Part shown: positions 57,531-64,000 of the stretch, one piece after another
Position numbering within the stretch: the stretch's first letter is position 1
Layout of the letters: the number at the start of each line of letters is the position of its first letter
Made by a program: the position numbers and the translations under genes
DNA from: Anomaloglossus baeobatrachus
Taxonomy: Eukaryota; Chordata; Amphibia; Anura; Aromobatidae
DNA: 64,000 nucleotides
Reading direction: 5' to 3'
Assembly: GCF_048569485.1 (NCBI RefSeq)
Contig: NC_134354.1
Coordinates: forward strand, 401,784,185-401,848,184
Notes under the pieces: model-generated
The model's database searches: none
What the model was told of the DNA's origin: nothing
Seen by the model: only the letters and a program-made list of their open reading frames with translations

Positions 57531-57549
57531 GAGATTGTAGTGTTGTATA

Positions 57550-58671
57550 AAGTTGCAGCAGCATCTGCATCGTGTAAAAATGCAATGTCTGTGAGAGGGA
57601 GAAGGGACTGAGAAAGTGCGTGTAAATCAAGGCGTTTGATATTTCTTCGAGGGTGTGAAAGTTTGTGGAGGGGGGGTTGCATACTTGGAGAAGAGAGGGA
57701 AGAGAATGTGAGTAGGTTGTGGTCAGACAGGGGAAGAGGTGAGTTAGAGAGGTTAGATAGGGAACAGAGGTGAGTGAAGATGAGGTCTAGCATGTGGCCA
57801 TCTTTGTGAGTAGCTGCAGAAGACCATTGAGTGAGCTGGAAGGAGAAAGCGAGTGTTAGAAGTTTGGAGACAGATGAGTGGGGATAATGATGGTGGGGAT
57901 GTCGGTGGAATTGAAGTGCAGTAGCCAGGTGGTGAAATGATCAAAAAAGTCAGTGGCTGGCCCTGGAGGGCAGTAAATGACAGCGAGTTGGAGGTTAGAG
58001 GGGGAGTAGATGTGGACGGAGTGCACCTCAAAAGAGGGAAGAGTAACAGAGGGTGGTAGTGGAATTGGTGTAAAGGAGCATTGGTCGGACAGGAGCAAAC
58101 CAACTCCTCCACCATGCTTGTTACTGGGGCGGGGTGTGTGAGAGAGTTGGAGACCGCCATAAGAAAGTGCAGCAGGAGAGGCTGTATCCGAGGGGGTGAG
58201 CTAGGTTTCTGTGATGGCGAGGAAGGAAAGTTTATTAGTGATGAAAAGATCATGAATGTAGGATAGCTTGTTGCAGACAGAGCGAGCGTTCCATAGAGCT
58301 CCTGTTAGTGGGACTCGGGGAGTGGGGGCTGGGTGGATGGGTATAAGGTTTGTGAGGTTGCGGAAATTAGTGATAGGTTGTGGATGAGGGTTTAAAGTGA
58401 CAATAGGGATGTGGTGAGGAGGACCAGGATTTGGAGCGATATCCCTAGCAGTGAGGAGAAGCAGTGAGAGTGTTAGTAGGTGGGAGCAGGAGAGGCCATA
58501 AGATGGTCGTGTGTGTCTGGAGACACAGGGTGAAATGTGGAGGAAAATCTCTGAGGGGAAGGTGAGATGGATGGTGGGAGAGATGAAAAGTTCATTACTG
58601 GGTTTAGGGATCAGAGGGGGCAGTAAAAAGTGAAGTAATATAGGGGTGAAAGTACAGAAAAACACAAACAT
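57550..58671 (-). pseudogene. L2 endonuclease region
   Basis: LTGALWNARSVCNKLSYIHD and LSFLAITET (the conserved Asn and TET motifs of APE-type endonucleases), then GGGVGLLLS, VIYCPPGP and the later LTFSSLSSP part. The frame is lost at several points, among them directly after ITET. Confidence 0.75.
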
Positions 58672-58690
58672 TGTTTATAGTGACTATGTA

Positions 58691-59077
58691 TGCAGTTACC
58701 TTCCGGTCACTTCCGACTCAATTCTGGCTTAATTCAATGAATCATACACATACACACATCAAATCACACACACACTCACTACATCCAACAATACTGATTG
58801 CTTCCAGCCAGGCAGAGAATCCTGGGACGTAGTGCAGTGGAGCGCGAGGACTTGCAGGTAGAATGCATAGGAGACCTGTGAGTGGAAATCATTGATGCTT
58901 TCCACTACTGGGTCCTCCATCCGTTCCACTCGCAGGTTCTCCTACTCCACTGCACTGCATCCCAGAATTCTCTGCCTGGCCGGAAGCAATCAGTATTGCT
59001 GGATGTAATGAGTGTGTGTGTGATCTGATGTGTGATTGTGTGTGTGATCTGATGTCTGATGTGTGATTGTGTGTGTG

Positions 59078-59150
<73 letters not shown>

Positions 59151-59383
59151 TCTGATGTGTTTGGGTGTGCAATCTGGTGTCTGGTAAGTATGATCACAGG
59201 GTCTTATCTCTTCTTTCTTCTGGGGATGTCTGCTTTCTATAATGAAGTGTCCTGCGGTAACTTTTTTAGCTGCATGGACGCATCATTATTGAACCGCGAC
59301 TAGGGCTTATTTTCGAGGTAGGGCTTACATTTAAACCTTACTCTGAAAACTCCTGCTAGGGCTTATTTCAGGGAAACACGGTA
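58691..59383. mobile_element. Inverted-repeat element with GT microsatellite
   Basis: Arms ACATCCAACAATACTGATTG...CCAGGCAGAGAATCCTGGGA (58790-58884) and their inverted match (58915-59006). A (GT)n run lies at 59068-59150. At the right, GACTAGGGCTTATTTTCGAG and CTAGGGCTTATTTCAGGGAA ACACGG resemble the widely spread vertebrate miniature element ending CCGTGTTTCCCTGAAATAAG. Left boundary uncertain. Non-coding. Confidence 0.6.
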
Positions 59384-59439
59384 TTAGGAACCTGATAATT
59401 GGTTGTAATTTACAGTATACAGTAAAAAAAAGATTTTTT

Positions 59440-59674
59440 CCACCACAAGGAGGAGCAAAACAGTAACAATGCCGTGACATGACCAGAATCTGCATAACTA
59501 ATCATATGCTAAATAGTTGCAAGTCAAATTTATGTATGAGATAGCCAAGATGATTGTCTATGAAATGAAGGTAGTCTCACATACAAAACTCAAAAGTTGT
59601 AGTGAATGGTGAGATATGGAGTCTGAAAGTCAGAGGTTCAAAACATTGTTACCCTTTTTCTCATCAGTGTGAAC
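59440..59674 (-). mobile_element. Tc1-A-type transposon end, third copy
   Basis: GAGCAAAACAGTAACAATGC through ACATTGTTACCCTTTTTCTC and CATCAGTG matches 12709-12942 over nearly its whole length. Confidence 0.8.
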
Positions 59675-59837
59675 AATACAAATATATGAAAACATAAATA
59701 GAAAGAGTATGCAAGTGTTTCTTGTATTAATATGATCATTCATGCATGCCAACTTGGTGACTGAATGGTGAAACAAGAAACAAGATAATGTATTTGATGG
59801 TCATTTTTTGAACTTTGAGATTTGAATAATGTCCAAT

Positions 59838-59993
59838 ATTATCGGGAAATCTTGCAAAAAGATCACAATTTTATTTCATGTGTGCAACAGAATAAAAAAA
59901 GATAAGAAATCCTATTCACTTGAAGTGATTCCTTATCATTTTTATTCTGTTGCACACATGAAATAGAATCGCGATCTATTTGCAAGATTTCCC
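59838..59993. repeat. Near-perfect palindrome, ~75-bp arms
   Basis: CGGGAAATCTTGCAAAAAGAT...TTTATTTCATGTGTGCAACAGAATAAAAA faces its inverted copy around a CTATTCACTTGAAGTGA centre. It is probably a miniature DNA element; no target duplication is clear. Confidence 0.85.
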
Positions 59994-60149
59994 GGTGAGG
60001 CTGGACTTTTTCCATTTTCTATAACTGGACTTTCAAATGTCTCCGTACAGCCGAGGATGAATTTAACTTCTGGACTTTTACCTTTTTTTACATCTGAATT
60101 TTTTAAAGTACGTATGAACATTTGAAAATCTGTTAACCAAATTAAATTG

Positions 60150-60269
60150 AACTCTATCCATCTATCTATCTATCTGTCTATCTATCCATCTATCCATCCA
60201 TCTATCCATATCCATCCATCCATCCATCCATCCATCTATCTATCCATCCATCTATCCATCCATCTATCC

Positions 60270-60324
<55 letters not shown>

Positions 60325-60327
60325 ATC
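60150..60327. repeat. (TCTA)n / (TCCA)n microsatellite
   Basis: Compound tetranucleotide run, TCTATCTA and TCCATCCA blocks, ending in a pure (TCTA)n. Confidence 0.97.
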
Positions 60328-60484
60328 TATCACATCCTTGGTTTCATGTGCATGCCTTTTTTCTGTCTGTCTGTTAGTAATTATGGAAACTTTTTGTTTT
60401 ATTTCACTTAGTATTTGCTAACATAGAAATCAAATGAAAGTTTTTGTTGTTTCTTGTATTGTTTCTAAATATGGCAAAAGATTG

Positions 60485-60745
60485 TCCTTTGTGTGGTATC
60501 ACCTCTTCTAACAAGCCTACAACCTACAATAGCCCTCAGTCCAGTAGACCACTGCACAACCTGCTCTGTCCTCACCTATTGTACCATCACCCATTCCCTG
60601 TAGACTCTGAGCCCTCTCGGGCAGGGTCCTCTCTCCTCCTATACCAGTCTGTCTTGTACTGTTAATGATTGATGTACGTATACCCTCTTTCACTTGTAAA
60701 GCGCCATGGAATAAATGGCGCTATAATAATAAATAATAATAATAT
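60485..60745 (+). mobile_element. L2 3' fragment
   Basis: CTAACAAGCCTACAACCTAC through TAAAGCGCCATGGAATAAAT and GGCGCTATAATAATAAATAA: the same 3' end as the L2 at 55125, in opposite orientation, 5'-truncated. Confidence 0.88.
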
Positions 60746-61059
60746 GTGTTGCCAGACCTTTCAGGCAAATTTTAAACTCACATCATACTATTTGAGGCAT
60801 GGTTTCTATTAGCTTGATGCCTTTACTAGAGCATAGTTAGAGTTCATGAATGGTTTCATTGACCCTCACAGATCTCCACCTTCATGGTGTCATTGAGGCC
60901 TGTGTTCCCTTTCCTACATACTATAGTGCTAAGCAATGACTGCTTTTCCTACCATAGGAGAGGTGGGTAATGTTGCAAAATCAATATGGCAGACAGTAGC
61001 TTGGTTCAAAACTTAAAGAAAACAGCATTGATTACTTTAGGGGATAAAAAGACAAGCAG

Positions 61060-61493
61060 TATGAGAGTACGCTCACACGAGCGCATGAATCGGACGAGTG
61101 CAATGCGAGAAAATCTCACATTGTACTCGGACCAATGTTATTCAATGAGGGAGAACAGATGGTCAGTTTTTTTCTCATCCAGATTCTGGATGAGAGAAAG
61201 TCACAGCTGATGTGATTGTCAGCGAGAGCCTTGTCACCTGTGCCCATACAAGTCTATGGGTGTGAGAGAAACATTGGACTGCACTAGGATGATATCCGAG
61301 TGTAGTGTGATAATCACATCAGCTGACAATGGAGGCGATGGGGAGATTAATCCCTCTCTCTCCTCCACAGCTGCAGGATCCGGTCACATGACACTCGGCT
61401 CACGCTAGAAGCATAGCAGAGCTGAGAGTCATTAGCATATCACATCTGATGCTCTCGCATCGGATGCTAAACGTTCGTGTGAATCCAGCCATA
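61060..61493. mobile_element. Miniature element with GTACGCTCACACGAGCG ends
   Basis: Left end TACGCTCACACGAGCGCATG and inverted right end TGGATTCACACGAACGTTTA; subterminal GATGCGAGA...TCTCGCAT-type repeats. No clear target duplication and no coding capacity. Confidence 0.6.
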
Positions 61494-62340
61494 GACTAAT
61501 TACAGATATGGAAGATTTGCTGAGAAATTTCTGTAACTTTGTCATTGATCTGAATTTAGCATTGCAGAAAACCATGTGTTTGCTGCAAAAACAACACAAT
61601 ACAATTCAATAGAACCAGATTCAATTGCAGAAATTTGAACATGTCAGCAATATTTAAATTGAGCCTTATGGTTGTGGACAGGATAGAGATGCAGTGTGTA
61701 AAACATAAATTCTCAGGCATGATTTTTCTTTAAGGAACCTCTCCATCACAAGATAAGCGAATCTTTTTAAATTGCCTTTGCCAAATTTTTTCCAAAAATT
61801 AGAACTACTGCAATTCTCCTAGAACCATATCAACCCCCCTTTTTAAGTGTTTTAACGCAAACACAAACAAATTAACCTCAGTGCACATATGGGTTCAACT
61901 GTATGCCCATATGCATACATATGCGCTGGGAAGGAGCTGAACTCTCTCACCAAGTATCTTTTACCAGTGTATCATGGCTTGGGGCAGTAGGCATAAGTGA
62001 GGCACTTGTATTCCATGCCCCGGCACGCTACAGAAAGATAGGAAGTCTGTTTTTTGTGTGTGATGATGTTACAGTCGAAGAAATCTCTAAGTTCACTTCT
62101 GCTATGCTTTGCGTGGAGCTGGTACCCTTCAACCCCATGATGAGGAAACCACACCAGCTTGTAAAGACAAAGTTCTTTTTACTAACAACCACACTTATGT
62201 ACAGGGAGTACCATGAAATGAACTCACCATTTTGTTCTTTACAATAAAATGGCACATTACCAGTGGTCACAGACAACGACAGTTCTTGCAATAAAAAATA
62301 TTATAAACCACTGACAGCCAGGTGCTCCCTACAAGATTTC
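61494..62340. other. Intron DNA with no recognised feature
   Basis: A 114-codon plus-strand frame (61903-62247) has no splice-flanked exon features and no family I recognise. I treat it as chance. Confidence 0.4.
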
Positions 62341-63590
62341 AAACAGAGGAGTGAAAATAATTATCAGAAGAGCTGTCCGAGAGCCAAGGACCATCTGCGG
62401 AGAGCAACAGAAAGACCTGCAATCACCATGTACAATTGTTTCAAAGAACAATAAGTAATGCTCTCAACTTTCATGGCCTGTATGGACACTTACCACGCAA
62501 GACTCCATTGCTGAACAAAAAGCATGTTCAAGCTCGTTCGCTCAACAACATTTAGGCAAGCCTGTTAAATACTGAGAGAATATAGTATGGTAAGATGAGC
62601 CAAAAAGTTTGGATGCCATAATACACCATATTTATGGAGGCCACAAGACACTGCATATCACCCCAAAAACACCATACCAACAGTGAAGTTTGGAGGTGGG
62701 AACATCATGATGTGGGGCACTTTTTCTGCATTCGGTACCGGAAAACTTCATAAAATTGAAGAATGGATGAATGGACAAATGTACCCAGACATTCTTGATA
62801 AAAATCTACTGAACATCTACCAGGATGATGAAGATGAAACATGCGTGGACATTTCAGTAAGGCAATGATCCCAAATACACAGCCAAGTCAACTCAATAGG
62901 TTTCAGAGAAAGAAAATAAAGCTGTTAGAATGGCCCACCCAATCATCTGTCCTGAATCCAATAGAAAATTTATGGAAGGAACTAAGCTGAGAGTTCATAG
63001 AAAAAGCCCACAGAACCTTCAGGATTTGAAGAGTTTGTGTGGACAAATGGGCCAAAATCCCACCTGAGCAATGCACAAGACTAGTTTCTCCATACAGGAG
63101 GTGTCTTGAAGCTGTCATCACCAACAAAGGCTTTTATACAAAATATTAAACACATTTCATTAAACATGTTGTTCTGTTACCAATGCCAGCAGTATGTTTG
63201 CAACAATAAGGTTGTGAATGTCTTGAAACAGCTCACTGGTTTTACCCATCATGAGATGTTTTTTTGTGTAGCACCTTGACAATGAAACACCTTTTTCTAG
63301 GTCATCAATTGAACCAACTGACATTATTTTTCACTGAATGGCAGGATTGCTTTCTAGTTACTGATAGATATCAGATGATGTCATGACTTTCCATTACTTT
63401 TTGCATCTCTCTTTCTTCATGTGTTCAATACTTTTCCCTATGTCATTATTACACATAACAATTCATGGACATCTATGGTTAGATTTATTTGCCTGTGTGG
63501 ACTGGATGGGCTTTTATTGACATCTGGTGAGAAATTCAGTCAATAGCACCTTTAGAAATATATTTTCTTAGAAAACAATACACTTGATAC
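62341..63590 (+). pseudogene. Decayed Tc1-like transposon (Tc1-D) next to exon 2
   Basis: Readable pieces in order: IIRRAVREPRTICGEQQKDLQ-like second DNA-binding part, [32 protein letters not shown] (cf. the GGGSxMxWGCFxxxGxG block of Tc1), a NDPK remnant near 62868 and a PNPIENLW-like remnant. Frames shift repeatedly. The downstream non-coding part with GGTGAGAAATTCAGTCAATAGC is typical of Tc1 3' ends. The 5' terminal repeat is not recognised. It ends about 165 bp before the exon 2 splice acceptor. Confidence 0.78.
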
Positions 63591-63755
63591 AACCATGAGA
63601 TCAGAAATTTTTTTTCTAGAAAAAGAGTTTAGACAGCAGTATCAAGGAAATAGTTAAAAAGTTATCATTTTTGGAATGTGTTGAGATTGAGAAATAAAAA
63701 ATGAGTATCTTTGGAAGATGATTTTATTTCTAATGTTAATACTTCTTTATCACAG

Positions 63756-63888
63756 TGCATAGTTGTGAAAGCTGCCTAAACTTCAATAACTACAATGTGA
63801 CCTTCAATGCAACAAATTTTGAATACATGCTGCACTGGAACAAACATGATTTGGCTCCAGATGTCTCATTCAATGTCCAATATAAACG
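63756..63888 (+). CDS. Class II cytokine receptor, exon 2 (start of first fibronectin domain)
   Basis: Acceptor TTTATCACAG, donor GTAAGT. Joining to exon 1 in phase 1 gives V-HSCESCLNFNNYNVTFNATN then FEYMLHWNKH and SFNVQYKR, ending in phase 2. Phase 1 then phase 2 is the intron pattern of class II cytokine receptors. The NVTF...NFxxxLxW...(F/Y)xVQYK pattern is the first strand set of the D1 fibronectin fold. By memory it is closest to IL22RA1, IL22RA2, IL20RA and IFNLR1, which bind IL-10-family or lambda-interferon ligands. NVT and NAT are possible N-glycosylation sites. The member cannot be named from 44 residues, and whether it has a membrane segment is not in the window. Confidence 0.82.
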
Positions 63889-64000
63889 GTAAGTCAGTAT
63901 CTGCTATGTAAATATGCTTTAGAAGTTCTATGGGCAGGTGTAAATTTGTGTAAATTTTGTATTTCCACCTATTCTACATACTGTACATCTGGCCTAAACT
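63889..64000 (+). other. Start of intron 2 of the receptor gene
   Basis: Starts GTAAGTCAG and runs to the window edge. No further exon is seen. Confidence 0.75.

Larger units (their letters stand above)
55125..58690 (-). mobile_element. L2-type LINE, nearly full length
   Basis: On the minus strand an apurinic-type endonuclease region (58670-57550), then reverse transcriptase (56894-55341), then a 3' tail TAAAGCGCCATGGAATAAAT with (AAT)n. Reverse transcriptase motifs are L2-like: [31 protein letters not shown] and [10 protein letters not shown] 175-bp insertion with 14-bp duplications (57356-57530) interrupts the endonuclease-reverse transcriptase spacer. The left neighbour is a Tc1 end. Confidence 0.88.
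45592..63755 (+). other. Intron 1 of the receptor gene, ~18.2 kb
   Basis: Starts GTAAGT and ends TTTATCACAG. It is filled with mobile elements: an unclassified repeat with a Gmr1-type LTR element, TTAA and Tc1 pieces, an L2 LINE, palindromic elements and microsatellites. The extent depends on exons 1 and 2 belonging to one gene, which the matching phase and the receptor-like translation support. Confidence 0.7.

Noticed and set aside
61903-62247. 114-codon frame in intron 1 considered as an extra receptor exon
   Set aside because: No cytokine-receptor motif, no phase-compatible splice pair, and the start lies in AT-rich unremarkable DNA.

Overview
This is vertebrate nuclear DNA, most likely from a frog. 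I infer that from the mix of elements (Tc1-like transposons, hAT and TTAA-site miniature elements, Penelope-like elements, L2 LINEs, Gypsy-kin LTR elements) and from a split gene with GT-AG introns. There are no bacterial genes, operons or CRISPR arrays. No database search was possible, so family names rest on motifs, termini and target-site duplications read by eye.

Only one host gene is supported. A signal-peptide exon (45549-45591, donor GTAAGT) and a second exon (63756-63888) join in phase 1 and give the start of a class II cytokine receptor of the IL-22R/IL-20RA/IFNLR1 type. The window ends in intron 2, so the rest of the receptor lies to the right. Intron 1 is about 18.2 kb and is made mostly of mobile elements. 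The 45 kb upstream of exon 1 is intergenic and also almost entirely mobile elements.

Layout. 1-2,140: end of a TTAA element, a short stretch with nothing recognised, and a solo LTR. 2,140-12,942: a four-level nest, in which a Tc1 element is split by a hAT element whose internal CA-rich minisatellite has itself received a solo LTR and a complete young LTR element. The latter carries one 714-residue reading frame with a Y-box-like cold-shock domain. 12,945-25,013: a ~30-bp minisatellite that recurs on both sides of a second nest (a Tc1 split by a foldback element holding another solo LTR, then a Penelope-like element with inverted terminal repeats, hammerhead-like motifs and two TTAA elements inside). 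25,645-27,272: a full-length Tc1 transposon with one premature stop. 27,930-29,600: a second Penelope-like remnant. 29,600-39,560: an unclassified old repeat holding a hAT miniature element (8-bp duplication CTCAGAAT), which holds a 4.8-kb TTAA element with six ~390-bp tandem units. 40,009-45,130: another solo LTR, a TA-site element and a hAT miniature element.

Inside intron 1: an unclassified repeat (45,734-53,815) carries a nearly complete Gmr1-type LTR element whose integrase precedes its reverse transcriptase. After it come a TTAA element, Tc1 ends, an L2 LINE with a 175-bp insertion bounded by 14-bp duplications, palindromic elements, microsatellites, and a decayed Tc1 ending about 165 bp before exon 2.

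The two most unusual items are the cold-shock-domain LTR element and the integrase-first LTR element. The most useful item for biology is the cytokine receptor gene.
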